The position numbers were made by a program, and so were the translations under genes. Below the pieces are notes generated by a model, which saw only the letters and a list, made by a program, of their open reading frames with translations, was not told where the DNA came from and made no database searches. From NCBI GenBank assembly GCA_028095005.1, contig CM051460.1, positions 152,515,461 to 152,579,460 of the forward strand: a DNA stretch of 64,000 bases. The letters are read 5' to 3'. This DNA comes from Rhynchospora pubera. Taxonomy: Eukaryota > Streptophyta > Magnoliopsida > Poales > Cyperaceae. Shown here in pieces: positions 48,201 through 59,714 of this stretch; position 1 is the first letter of the stretch; each line of letters starts with the position of its first letter.

Positions 48201-49230
48201 AGAAAGCAAAGTCCATCAACTTCTAAAAGATACCAAACTCAACAGAAAGAAGCACAACAAACCCCACACAGAAGGATGAGCAGACGCGGAGAGCAACCGA
48301 AAGCATAAACCCAGCAGAAACTACCACTAATACCTGCAATGCAAAAATCAGAGACACAGTAAAATTGAAATAACTAAGAAACAACAAAGAGCAAAAAAAT
48401 AAAAAAAGGAACCAAGCACATTTCATCTGATTGTGCAACAAAAATATTAAGACTTTGTATTCTTAAAGTTGATCAACAGATGAGCATAAGTGATTTTAAT
48501 TTGATCTGACCATATAAACTGCAAATAACTAATGATAGCAAGCATATGAGCAATTTTAAGCTAGATGAACGGATTTGCACGAACTAATGGGAAATTCAGA
48601 GAAAAAATAGAGAATTTCACTAAAATCAAACCTAGAACATGGATCTCTGAAAAGTAATAGATGAATTGAGGAAGAGAATCAAAGGGATTTTGCGAACCTG
48701 GCGGCGCAGAGCTGGTAGCCATCCCTTGTACCTCTTCCTTGTTCTCTAGGTTAGGATTTGGATCATGTAAAGTGGTATTCTCAGTGTCTATCTTACCTCT
48801 TGAAATTAGGCTGCGCAAGAAAAGTGCATCCAAAAAAATTTAGATAAAAAAAAAGCAAACATGAATAAGCAATGAAAACTGAGAGAAGAACTCTTCAGAA
48901 ATTGAAGAGGCGAGGCACGCTAGCAAAAATAAATCAACGAAAAACTTATGCAACAAAGGAGAGAGATCAAAACCACTGAGATGCTGGCCAAATGTCGGAA
49001 AAGAGAGAGACAGCGAGAGATCGGCAAGCAACGGAGAGAGATAAAGGAAGAGGGAGAAGAAATCGAGAACCTTACCTACAGAGACGCAAGGAAGAGAGAT
49101 AAAGGAGAATCGGAGAGAGAGCAGGAAACGGGTGGAACTGTGGATGCGGATGCGGACGGAACTGTGGAGGAAGCGCGGCGACTGTGGATGCGGATGCGGA
49201 TGGAACTGGGATCAAAAGCGGCCCCGCAAG
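45300..49230 (-). other. Unidentified multi-exon transcription unit (exon-like pieces)
   Basis: On the minus strand a GC-richer leader (49,230-49,077) ends at a strong donor CTGTAG|gtaagg. ATG 48,722 begins MATSSAPPGSQNPFDSLPQF. Further pieces with good splice sites: 48,173-48,042 (44 codons, starts CIELHFVVLGHPKQF), 47,987-47,904 (28 codons, Cys-rich), 47,702-47,636, about 46,917-46,855, and about 46,709-46,610 (EFNSYITVYGTARGSRLAAC). I could not join them into one long frame and recognise no family. It may be a captured or decayed host gene, or a non-coding transcript. Long hydrophobic frames on this strand are mostly poly-T intron translation. Confidence 0.35.
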
Positions 49231-49376
49231 TCAGTCATACTATTCCAACTACTGTGCGCTCACAGTAGTTTCGGAGTCGGATCCAATTCTCCGGAATAAT
49301 ATATGTTTTGATTTTGATTTTGACTAGATTGTATTTAGCCCCCTTTGCCCCTACTAGCTCCGCCCTTGAGGATGCT

Positions 49377-51700
49377 GCGGTCGAACTTTTGCAATTTTTG
49401 GTCTTAGCTAGTTTAATAAAACAAAATTTGTTAATTGCATTTTTGGAATTTTCAGATCGTATTTGTAAAATACTTTTTGCAATTTTCGATAGCATAATCA
49501 AATTCTTACGATTTTGATGGGTAACACATAATTTATATGTATTTCAATTTTTTTATAAAAAATACTCCATTGATTCCGCATACACAACACGTGGCAAAAG
49601 AATTCTGCTGAATGAATAAACAAGATTCTACTCAACTTGGTAGCCTCTGCCAAGTTTTTATATCTAAAGAAAAAAAGAATAAACAAGATTGTACTGGAGT
49701 GAATCATTAATCTTTTGTAATGTGCAAAATCAAATATCGACAAAATAAAAATGCACATGGTTGCTATCATAATTAACTTGCAAATAGAAAAAGTATACAG
49801 ACTGGAGCTGTTATAGGGAAAAAATTGGTCCATACATACTCCATAGTATACTTTGTGCAAACACAATTTGGAATCAAATTGTCTCCGACTCTCTGTCAGA
49901 TTGCGACAAAAAAATGTCAATACCGGGATTAATGCTATACCTAGATGATGGAATTTAAGTAGCAGAGAGGTGAACCCCCACCATTATTTCTTAATTAGTA
50001 GGATGGACCACGGCATATGTAGAGATATATACTTGGGAAAATTCAATTAGGTAACTGTGTGGATAAAGAGGGTTCGCTGATTAGACACCGTCACGGCGTC
50101 ACACCATACTTTTGACATCATTAATGATTAAAGAAAATGATAAGAAATGTCTTATTGGACATTAGAAAAATGTGTTGTATAACAATTTCTTTTAAGAAGT
50201 AAAAATGAATAGAATTCTATAATACAGAATTTCAAGAATTAGATAACCGAACTTCTAGTCTAGAAATATTTAAATAGAAAACTTAAAAAAAAATGAAGTT
50301 GGCGCTTTGTTCGAAAAAAAATAAATATAGGAAGACCTTTGAGCTGCCTTGACTAAAATTGTGGGAACAATTAAATTTATGCCGCTATCAAAAATTGAAA
50401 TTTAAAATATGCCATTGTTCAATTGTTAACTAATTATTATTCTGACTACAAAGATTTAAAATTAGTTTTAGTTCATTATTTTCTCCAAAAATATAATAAA
50501 TTCTACAAATGACATCTTTAAATCTGTTTTATTTTTTGATAATTTCTAAATTACTCTCGTTATTAAAACAAACCTAAACATTGAAAAGAAAAGACCATGC
50601 TATTGTGCTAATACATACTGAACAACAAAATAGATACTTATATCGTTCGTGCTAATATATTATCCCACCCAAAAGATACTTATGCAATTATCATTTTATA
50701 ATATCCTTGAAGATGAAGCTTATCACTTTTTTTTCTCCTCAAATGCAATATCATGTGGTCAAGATTAAGAGTACGTACAGGAAAAATTAAAGGAATTAAG
50801 AATTGCGTTCTTTCATCAGGTAGTCTAGCATCTTTTCAAGTGCATTTCTATTTCAACTTCAATTCTCGTTGCTTTTTTTGAGTTACAAAATACCAAAATT
50901 TGTTAAAGATAATAAGTAGAGATGGAAATGAGTAAGAAGGACAGGGTAAAACAAAAAAATTGTACAGACGGTAGATTTTGTGCACAGGTCTAAAATCGAT
51001 ATTTATTGATTTGCAGTGGTATAAAACTCATTGTATTTTTTTTTTTTTTGATGTGGCATATCTCGAATTGTAATATTTTACAATAGTATGTTCAAAAGGG
51101 CGAAATTGTCATATTAATTAGTCGACGGTATAAATTAATATGTATAAAATCGGTTGCGGATTGTGAGTTTTTAACTCATGATTTAGGGCAACTTGTAATG
51201 TGAATGTATCACATTATTAAATTTAACCAAAAAAAATATTTCTGCTCAATTAGCATGATTTATTTTAAACGTTCTGATCTAACGATTAGAATGTGCTTCA
51301 ACGTTGTCTATGTTTTTTAGTGTATTGATCAATCTGACTTAACAAAACAAAAATATATAATGCAAAATTATGATTATATAATCCCACTAATTAAGTTCGT
51401 TAATTAAGAAGAAGAGAAAATTAGGGATTAGTTTAGACCTTCTGGCTACTAGCATAGCTTATAGGTTTTGATTAATCTCGCGGTGGACTCGAGGCCGGTT
51501 TTGGATCGAAGGAAGAAAGGTGTTGCACGCCACCGATTCCCACGCATTGGAATCGCCTCCTTGATACGATTCAAGTAGAGGTAATGAAACCTCTTACTTT
51601 CTCTTGTGTCAAATGGACTTGTTAGCACTAGATCTCTCTTGCTTGATTTTTAAATGGATTAATCAGGAGTAATTAGTCTTGAAAATAAAAATTGAGCATT
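49377..51700. other. AT-rich intergenic DNA, nothing recognised
   Basis: No supported gene. A 'tatgccgctatc...' fragment near 50,380 resembles the repeat at 26.9-27.5 kb. Confidence 0.5.
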
Positions 51701-51876
51701 AACTAACAGGGTGCGTATCGCACGCGAGTCGCACACGTATCCGCGTTGGATACGGAATACGGTAGTAAAATGGAGTATCCGAGTAACATAGACTGGACAT
51801 TGTAAATCATCTAAGTCATGCTGACTTCAAGGCTAAGTAGCAAATTTTATAATTTTAATTTTTAGATTTACAGTAT

Positions 51877-52262
51877 GAGTAATGCTAGAGTCAAATGCGC
51901 TTGACACTTGGCTCGTCAAATACGATTGGATCTCAATTTTTGAGATTAGCACGGCCGATCCAAACCGCTCAATTTGTTCTCCATAATGAAATATCCTAGG
52001 AGATCAAATTTTATATTTTTTTTGAATTTTTTCACTATTTATTTTGTATTTTATAAAATCTTCAATCTAATTAATTTTAGACCCTTCAATTTTAAAAAAT
52101 CGAAAAAAATAGTTAAAAATTTCAGAAAAATATAAAATTTGGTCTATAAGAATATTTCAATATGAAGATCGTATTGAGCTGTTTGAATCAGTAATTTGAA
52201 ATTTCAATAATTGAGTCTTGAATCGTGTTTGACGTCAAATGCGTTTGATTCTAGCATTACTC
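51877..52262. mobile_element. TIR MITE (GAGTAATGCTAG family)
   Basis: 386 bp with inverted ends GAGTAATGCTAGAGTCAAA and, read inward, GAGTAATGCTAGAATCAAA; similarity continues loosely for about 60 bp ('cgtcaaatacgatt' versus 'cgtcaaacacgatt'). AT-rich core, no frame. No clear target duplication, so the superfamily is open (Mutator-like is plausible). Confidence 0.7.
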
Positions 52263-52499
52263 TTGCCGCTCATATTTTGATAAAAACAAAGGAATTCATC
52301 GATGAATTTCAAGAGAACTTACCACATTTCATTAGTATTTAATTACATCTTTTGATTGTTTAATAATTTTTAATGAGTGATATTATGAGTGGTTCGAATG
52401 ATAATTTAATTCTAAAATTAAGCATTTTGAACTTCTTTTATGCTTGTGTTTAGAGGCTGAAAATCAAAAGCTCACGTCAACCAACCAACCAAATAGGGT

Positions 52500-52686
52500 A
52501 GTGTCACAGATAATCCGACTCTTACTAACGTTACTCCTCCGCCTCAGCCTCCGCCTCCTCCTTCCTCGTTTTTCGATTTGCGCTCTCAATCTTCACTCAC
52601 CTCAGCAGTCAGATCACGCTCTCAATCTTCACTCCGACCAACATCGGCGATTAGTCACTAATCCCGAATGAACATCGACCTCTAAG
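52500..52686 (+). other. Probable 5'-UTR exon of the YOS1-like gene
   Basis: A CT-rich leader ('ctccgcctcagcctcc' onward) ends at donor CTAA|gtgagttt (52,687). The matching acceptor is tttgtag just before 53,463. Leader introns of this kind are common in plant housekeeping genes. It contains 'caatcttcactc' twice (about 52,588 and 52,624). No other role seen. Confidence 0.55.
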
Positions 52687-53464
52687 TGAGTTTTCCATCT
52701 TTTTATATAAACAAAAAGGAAGCAAACAAACAGTTCTGGTAAAGAATAAAGATCTAGAGTCTCGGTAACCGACTCAAGAGAGGATTTGTAAATTTCCCCC
52801 TTGAAATTTTGCAATTAGTCCTCGATTGTGAAAAGAGGAGATTAGATTGCCTTCTATTGGTCATCTGTAATGTAAGTAAGTAATAATCGTACAGCCTTTG
52901 AATTTCTTGGCAAGGTGAGGTTTCACCACTGCTGAGGTGATTAATTTGTTGAAAAATTTGAAGAAATTGTAAACAAAATAGCACTGAGCACTACTAAAGC
53001 ATTTGTGATTAGTGTGCATTTTATAACTAGGTATCATTGTAGTCATTATTTGTATCTATAATTGGTTAAATGGAGTTTAATTACAAAAAGGTCAGGTTGG
53101 TAGGTCTGAAGAAAACTTTTCACCTTGCCTTGTGCCCTTTTTTGTAGTAGATCAGGCTTTATTAAACTTTAATTAAGCCAAGAAAAGTCTTTTCCTCATA
53201 TTATTAGCTTCGAAGACTAAAAATCTAGTAGAAATCATTAAGATGTACTCCCTTGATCGAGGTAAACCTTGTTAGTAATCATAGAAGGATAGTACCTTCT
53301 TAACAGTTATTAGAATAATTATAAATTCCATGGCTCAAAAAATTAGTACTTAGAAGTCAAAACTGAGAAGCACCCTTCAGAATTTCAATAAAATATTATT
53401 AAAGGGCATCATTGTAATTTTGACTTGTAATCTGAGAGTAACTGAGTCTAATAATTTTGTAGGG

Positions 53465-53701
53465 ATGGGGTTGTGGACTTTGCTGGAAGGATTCTTGCTA
53501 CTGGCAAATGCACTTGCAATACTGAATGAAGAGCGATTTCTGGCACCGAAAGGTTGGAGCTTCTCTGAAGTATCGACCAGTGGTGGTGCTAAGACCTTGA
53601 AAGGTCAGATCATCGGCCTCATCTATGCCGCTCAGTACCTACGTGTTCCCTTGATTGTTCTCAATGCTATTACTATTCTTGTAAAACTCATCTCTGGCTG
53701 A
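53465..53701 (+). CDS. YOS1: YOS1/IER3IP1-like ER-Golgi transport protein (78 aa)
   Basis: Small membrane protein of the Yos1/IER3IP1 family, which in yeast works with Yip1-Yif1 in COPII vesicle traffic between ER and Golgi. The frame MGLWTLLEGFLLLANALAIL...LIYAAQYLRVPLIVLNAITI...KLISG covers the full usual length (about 76-82 aa). It has two hydrophobic segments (residues about 5-20 and 55-75) and the family's NEERFL-PKGWSF region between them. ATG 53,465 is chosen because the family starts MGLWTLLE; an in-frame upstream Met at 53,420 would add non-family residues and lies before the acceptor tttgtag at 53,462. The whole CDS sits in one exon after a probable 5'-UTR intron (52,687-53,462). 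Conserved housekeeping gene, no defects seen. Confidence 0.93.
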   Translation: MGLWTLLEGFLLLANALAILNEERFLAPKGWSFSEVSTSGGAKTLKGQIIGLIYAAQYLRVPLIVLNAITILVKLISG

Positions 53702-55829
53702 TTTTGTTTTTTGCTATTGTTTCTCTTTGTGTTTCATGTTTTAGTTTCTTACATGTAGTGGACATGAGATATTTGCATGTTGGTGGGTTCGCTGTTGGAT
53801 ATTGAATGTGGCTTTTCTGGTATATGGGGTTTTTTGTTTCTTATATCTATTACTTTATAACAAAATTATTTTTGTGTGAGTTGCTTGATAATAGATTCTA
53901 TGCTAATAAAATGAAAAAAAGATTGCAATTATTTGAACTGATAATACAGTTTAAATTTTGACCATTTTTTATTTTGAGATTAGTGGAAACTACAATTGAC
54001 ATTCAGATTGAACTGAACCAGAGTTTATGAGGGTATTTTTGGGAATTTGAAACTGCACTTGGAAATTAGCACTCTTACCAGCATTGATTTTTCGTCTGCT
54101 GAACTCTGTTGTCTCTTGACTGAGTTACTATTATTATTTTTTTTTATGTCTTGTCCTGATTTCAGATGTTGGACTGTTGGTAATACCTGGATGAAGAAGC
54201 CCTTTGGCATTCTCCCTCTTCCTTGATCACAACCCAATCATTCAAACACTTCGGTGCATCATCTGTCGCTTGATATTTTGATACAAACTTCATTGTCTTT
54301 GTTGTCTTCTTTGGTTGTGACTAGTTTGATCATGCAATCTTCCCATACTCTAGGGGTTAATTTTGTCATGACAGGAAATTTTAAAAAAAAAATAATAATA
54401 ATAAATAAATAAATTTGTCATGACAGGCACGGTCTGTGTCAAGGCAATTTACCTTGAGTTTTGCAATTGCGGAGCTGCCCCAAGGACTCAGAAACAACTT
54501 AATATTTCATCGTCTCAAGTATGATTTTGGAAGGTTCAGAACCGGAATAAATAATTTACACGTTAATTTAACGTGGAGATTATATTAATCCTGGTCTATG
54601 TTGTATATCTCTTTTCTTAATGGTTCTTGACTTTTCTTTTGGATATAATAACGAAAAGGAAGTCTCTTGACTTTAAATAAAGATATTTCAATTTGGTTTG
54701 AACTGCGACCTCAAGAGTCAGAGATCCGACTTACATGATCATGACTTACGGTATGGGGATGCTAAGTTGCTGATATGTATGCCATATGTGTGAAATTGAC
54801 TACAATCCAACCGCTAATTTGTTGACGGCACAAGGCATTGCATTCCATCCATCCATCACTTTCCAATTTACTTCAGTTGATCTCTAGCTAGGCTGCCAAT
54901 TGCCAAAGCCTCCCTTGTGAGTCATGATGGCCAAACCCCAGCCCCATCCCCAGCCAAGCTACTCCCCTGATTCCATCCTGTTGCAGATCTGCTCTGCTGT
55001 GTTTTAATTAGGCACTGCTAGACCTCTATTTTCTTTGGTGCCCACTCTACTATTCATTAATCTCTCTATTTAATGAGAATATATTTTTTGAGATAAAAAA
55101 ATATAAATCGTTTCTTCATCTTTAGTTTATTGCAGAATTTCTCATAATAAAAGTACAACAAATAAAAAGTTTAAAGTAGTTTGAGATTTGAAAAAAAAAA
55201 TGACAGAAGGAACAACCTTCTCACAAGCCATAAGTCAACTTAATAAAGTACAGAATAAAATAAAGAAAAATATGCAAAGAAATAAAAATAATTTCTTATC
55301 ATCAGAGCATACCTCTTCCCCTCTATTTTCCTTCATTCATCATGGATTTCTTGTATCTTAATTAAAAATACATAATTGCCAAAAAAACATGTTGATAAAC
55401 TTATATAAATATTTCTAAAAGTTTAAACTTTTAATTGTTAATTATTATACAGTTTCACTTAAATTTTGGTAAATATGAACCTTGTTAGTACATTTTAAGC
55501 TATTCACATTTTCACCTCTAACCAACGGCCTAATATCAGAACACCGTCCTTTGTATAGTCCTTCATATTGTCTGATTTTCTTTTAAGTTAAGTGAGAACA
55601 CATGATTGTTAATAAAAAAATGTTAAAAAGTCTATAGAAATATGTACAGAAGTTAAAAATTTTTTAATGGTTAACAATTAGACAGTTTCACTTAACAATT
55701 TTATCAATCTAACCTCATCAAATTAAACATTTTAAGCTGTCCACAGTTACGTCCCATATCAACAGACTCCATATAGTACATATTTCTTAAAGAGATGACA
55801 AAGAAAATGAAAAAGAAGGGTGGAGAAAT
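53702..55829. other. 3' region of the YOS1-like gene and AT-rich spacer
   Basis: Presumably begins with the YOS1 3' UTR ('aataaaatg' near 53,905 is a candidate polyadenylation signal). No further supported feature to 55,829. Confidence 0.45.
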
Positions 55830-55965
55830 CTTCAAAAGTTATAGCACCTTCATCATGTCGCTAAGTCACTAACAGTCAATTTCATAACTCAGTCAGATTT
55901 ATTTTGACAATACGGATATTATACAGTAAACTTTACTTCAACCTTGCCAAATTATACACACTTCA
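55830..55965. repeat. Duplicated segment, copy a
   Basis: 'gaaatcttcaaa-gttatagcaccttcatcatg' through 'atacagtaaa' is repeated with about 80% similarity at 57,502-57,635. Same orientation, about 1.67 kb apart, with a foldback element and two MITEs between or beside the copies. Non-coding. Confidence 0.65.
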
Positions 55966-56248
55966 AACTTAGTTGTTCTAATCAATTTCTAAACTATTAT
56001 TCTGTTTCTGAACATTCTCTGGAAACACCTGGTAGACCATATATGTACTGCCATAGATATGCCCGTGCTCTTATACTGGTATATGTATCAGTTATTCTGT
56101 TGGCAAGCAATGCAATGAGTTTTGATGGTTTGGATTGAAAAGATGCCCATGAGGCTAGGGTTTTGATATAGGAAGTAAATTAATCCAATAAAAAGTTTGA
56201 ATCGGGTTGGTATAGCTTTATAACAGCAGCATATACATATACGTAGGA

Positions 56249-56673
56249 GGGTTCCGATGCTCACATTTTGGATGCTCTCAAATGCCCCAAAATATACTTT
56301 TTGACTACTTTTACAAAATATAAAATTCAAACTTCGAATTCAAACCGTTGATCTTATTCGATATAACTAGCGATGCATTTTCATATAAGTTTTATAAATT
56401 TTGAAGTTTATTTGATACTTGATCAAGAGTCTAAAATATGAACAAATTAGAAGTAATATATCATATTTAACTAGATTCGTTCAATATTCAATCTCTTGAT
56501 CAAATATCAAATGAACTTCAAAAATTATAAAACTTATATGAAAATGCATCGCTAGTTATATCGAATAAGATCAACGGTTTGAATTCAAAGTTTGAATTTT
56601 ATATTTTGTAAAAGTAGTTAAAAAGCGTGTTTCGGGACATTTGGGGGCATCCAAAATGTAGGCACCGGAACCC
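56249..56673. mobile_element. Foldback element with 195-bp arms
   Basis: The left arm (56,249-56,443) and right arm (56,479-56,673) are near-complete reverse complements (about 90% by eye), from GGGTTCCG inward to 'gatcaagag', with a spacer of about 35 bp. A transcript would fold into a long hairpin. No clear target duplication, no frame. Confidence 0.85.
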
Positions 56674-56816
56674 TACTCATATATATAATTGCTACTTTAG
56701 TTATAATAGTCAATAAGTATATGTTACAATGTAATTAAGCCTGATAATAAATTAGACTGAGTTCAACGACTTAATTTAGCCATCTAATATGTTACAAGTA
56801 GTTCTAATGCAACTAG

Positions 56817-56958
56817 GGCTCCGTTTGGATAGGTGTGGGAAGAAGTGGGAAGAAGAATTGGGAAATGTGTAACTTTGTGAAGAGTTTGGATTGTTTATAA
56901 TTTATTTCTTCCCTTTTTCCTTCTTCCTACCTTCTTCTCAACGCATCCAAACGGTGCC
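56817..56958. mobile_element. Tourist-like MITE, copy 4
   Basis: 142 bp, ends GGCTCCGTTTGGAT / ATCCAAACGGTGCC, duplication tag on both sides (56814-56816, 56959-56961). Confidence 0.85.
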
Positions 56959-57320
56959 TAGATGTGGCAAACTGTACTTAAATTGATCCGATTAAAATTA
57001 AATATTATTCTAAATTTAACTACACAAGACAATTTGAATCTCAACGATTTTTAATCTCAAATAATCTAACCTGTGAGAGAAATTAATGGACTTAATTTTA
57101 ATCTTGTTGTGAATCAATTATGACATTTACCAAAAAAATACAACCATGTACCAATCTATGTAGTTAATATTTGTTGTTAGATAATAAAATTGCAGTGGAT
57201 GGTGTAATAGATGTTGTCATTATGTTTATCGCTCTAATAGTCCATGTTGTAATACTTGGCAGTTACAGTCAAGAATTTTGAAAAAAATTCTTCTCAATTC
57301 ACAATGTGATAAAAATCTTA

Positions 57321-57469
57321 GGGTGCGTTTGAATAGGTGTGGGAAGAAGGGAAGAAGTGGGAAGAAGTATTGGGAAGTGTGTAATTTTGTGAAGAGTTTA
57401 AATTGTTTATAATTTTTTTTCTTTCCATCTTCCTTCTTTCTCTTCTTCTTCTCTCATCCAAACGCACCC
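57321..57469. mobile_element. Tourist-like MITE, copy 5
   Basis: 149 bp, ends GGGTGCGTTTGAAT / ATCCAAACGCACCC, perfect tta duplication on both sides, the preferred target of PIF/Harbinger elements. It lies immediately upstream of duplicated segment b. Confidence 0.88.
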
Positions 57470-57501
57470 TTAATGAGAAAGAATCAAGAATCAGAAGTGC
57501 C

Positions 57502-57635
57502 GAGAAATCTTCAAAGGTATAGCACCTTCATCATGCTACTAAATATGGTCAATTTCAGCACTCGATTCCAAACTTATTTTGACTACACGGTATAATACAG
57601 TAAAACATCACTTCAAACTTGCGAGAGAATAATAC
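57502..57635. repeat. Duplicated segment, copy b
   Basis: Second copy of 55,830-55,965. The sequence after it (to about 57,840) has no recognised coding content. Confidence 0.65.
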
Positions 57636-59137
57636 GCACTTAGCTCAAGATATCCTATTATCTCTCAATTATAGATATTCTATCCGAATTCCAATTCCTG
57701 AACAGTATCCAGTCCACGTAGCACCTTGTTTTCATTTCCAACTTGGTTTCTCTAGCCAACTTCACAGTGATCCCTCTCTACTGGACTTGTGTAACAGTGC
57801 TTTTAATTGGGACCTTGCTGAGACTGACAACCTAGTAGTAAGTAGGTTTTTTTTATTAGTTGGGGTCCGTGATATATATTTTTGTACCTTTTCGAACTGG
57901 ATATTGTAACTTTGTAATAAGTTTTGTATGTGGTTTAGCCGATACTGGTGGCTGTAGCTGCTTATTGTATCCTTTTTCTTTTCTTAAGAAAACCAACAAA
58001 GGAAACAGTGATTTGGATCCTCTCCGATGGTATGGACAGACTTGGGAAGTCCTACCCAATCACGTTTCAATTGAATGGTTTTATTGTACGGCTGTCAATG
58101 AAACCCGTTTATTCTATTCGTACTGTATTCGATAAGGTGGGTATGCATACAATTTTATTTTCGTTAGACTAACGAATATGAATATGGATAAAAAATAATT
58201 TTCGTTAACTTAACGAGTATGGGTACAAGGGTTATTTCGTACACATGATATCTAACGAGTAAAATTTTACAAACATATATGTATATATAATATGTTAATA
58301 GCATATTTCGTAAGATATGGTATTAGTTTCGATGTTCATTAAAATTTATTTTTGTTGATGAAAGAATTAATTTGCTCTCTATTGTATTATAATTTATAGT
58401 TAGTTATATAGATTTTTTGAATTTACCGTTAACTCTTAACAGGTACGAGTAAGATACAGATAAAACTATTTTTTAACAAACATAGATAAGATATGTGGTA
58501 TGAAAATACTTTCTATCATACTGTATCCATTGAAAACCCTAGATCTGATTCTTCATATTTTTTTTTTTAATAAAAACTGCCAAATTAGTCAGCTTACCAC
58601 GAGTTAGTGTGGGTCTTGTGATCTAAAACAGATGATAAAGACCAGCCTTGATACCTCCAGTTGTTCACCTAACTGGAGATGACCCAAACAGATGTACCTG
58701 CCTCTTTCACACTTCACTCACATTCCCTTCACCGCCTCATATTGTCATAGGTTATAGGAGAGGCAGCCCACACTACTCCAGTAGAGTTGGCACACTCAAC
58801 CCCATTTGTCTAATGTCGCTCTTGTTTGGTTTTATTTCCTCCTCTCCCCTCTGAGATTTTCTTTGTGGCGGTTTCTTTTTGTTTTTGGTATGATTTTTGT
58901 GTTTCGGGATGGTACCAGATGCTTATTGAATGCTGTTGTATTGAGCCAATGATTGATTTTATTATTTTTTAATCTTTTTTATTCACTTTCGTGTTGGTTA
59001 GATACACAATGAATCTCCTTAATTTGGCGGTTTGGAAGTGCATAAAAATTTCGTTCCTTCCATTTTTTTTCTTGACGTGCTCTTCAATTTCTATTTATTA
59101 TTACTTTTTGTTATGTAACCAACCAACAAAAATCTAT
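57636..59137. other. Intergenic DNA, no gene seen
   Basis: Short frames only. 58,070-58,545 has recurrent 'aacgagta'/'tacgagtaag' words and looks like an old element with ends 'ctgtcaatgaaaccc' and, read inward, 'agggttttcaatgg', too diverged to call. Confidence 0.45.
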
Positions 59138-59435
59138 GCCCTGTTTGGATAGTTAGGAATAAGGACTATTTTAGACTAAATAGTTATTCGGGACTAAGAA
59201 ACCATCCAAATTGTTCAGGATTAAGAGCTTATTCTTAATCAGACTAAGATTAGTTAATCCGACATTTTGTTAGAATAAGAGTTGAGATTAGAAAAAAAAC
59301 TCATTATTTATTCTTTCCTCATCCAAACAAAAAGTCTTAATCTAAGATTAAGTTTATTCTTAAAAATTTAGGATTAAAAATCTTAATCCTGAATAGCTAA
59401 TCCTACCCTTTATCTCATACGATCCAAACAGAGCC
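59138..59435. mobile_element. TIR MITE with TAT duplication
   Basis: About 298 bp with inverted ends GCCCTGTTTGGAT / ATCCAAACAGAGCC and flanking tat on both sides. The interior has 'ggattaag'/'cttaatcc'-type inverted words. It shares the TGTTTGGAT end with Tourist-like MITEs but has an unrelated body, so it is a separate family. Confidence 0.78.
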
Positions 59436-59714
59436 TATAAGATTAAAAGTTTTTGGCGGGACGATTTTTTCTTTATTATTATATCTTTTGTCTTCTAATA
59501 CATTAGCGAAAATGGGTTTTTGCCATTGACACAAAACAATGAATATGAATTATGAAGAGTGATAAAAGGACATAACATTATTAAAATTACATTTATGCTA
59601 TTTCATTAAAAATATTTAGATTCAATAAATTTATCCCGCGACTACGGTAATGCACATATTTTGACGCTAATCAATAAATATAAATACAATAAAACAATTC
59701 TATCTAAAATGTTA

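Larger units (their letters stand above)
43366..49368. mobile_element. Probable 6-kb hAT-bounded block
   Basis: Left end TAGGGGCGGAGTCAAAATTT and right end, read inward, CAAGGGCGGAGCTAGTAGGG share the GGGGCGGAG-type hAT terminus. The flanks agtacgct (43358-43365) and aggatgct (49369-49376) match at 6 of 8 positions, as an old 8-bp duplication would. No hAT transposase (BED finger or dimerisation motif) is visible inside. It contains a Helitron end and a series of exon-like pieces, so it may be a large non-autonomous or gene-carrying element. An 8-bp-stem hairpin (49,249-49,268) lies near the right end. Confidence 0.5.

Noticed and set aside
58060..58545. TIR element with 'ctgtcaatgaaaccc' ends
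   Set aside because: The ends match too poorly and no target duplication is visible; left as unassigned repeat-like DNA.
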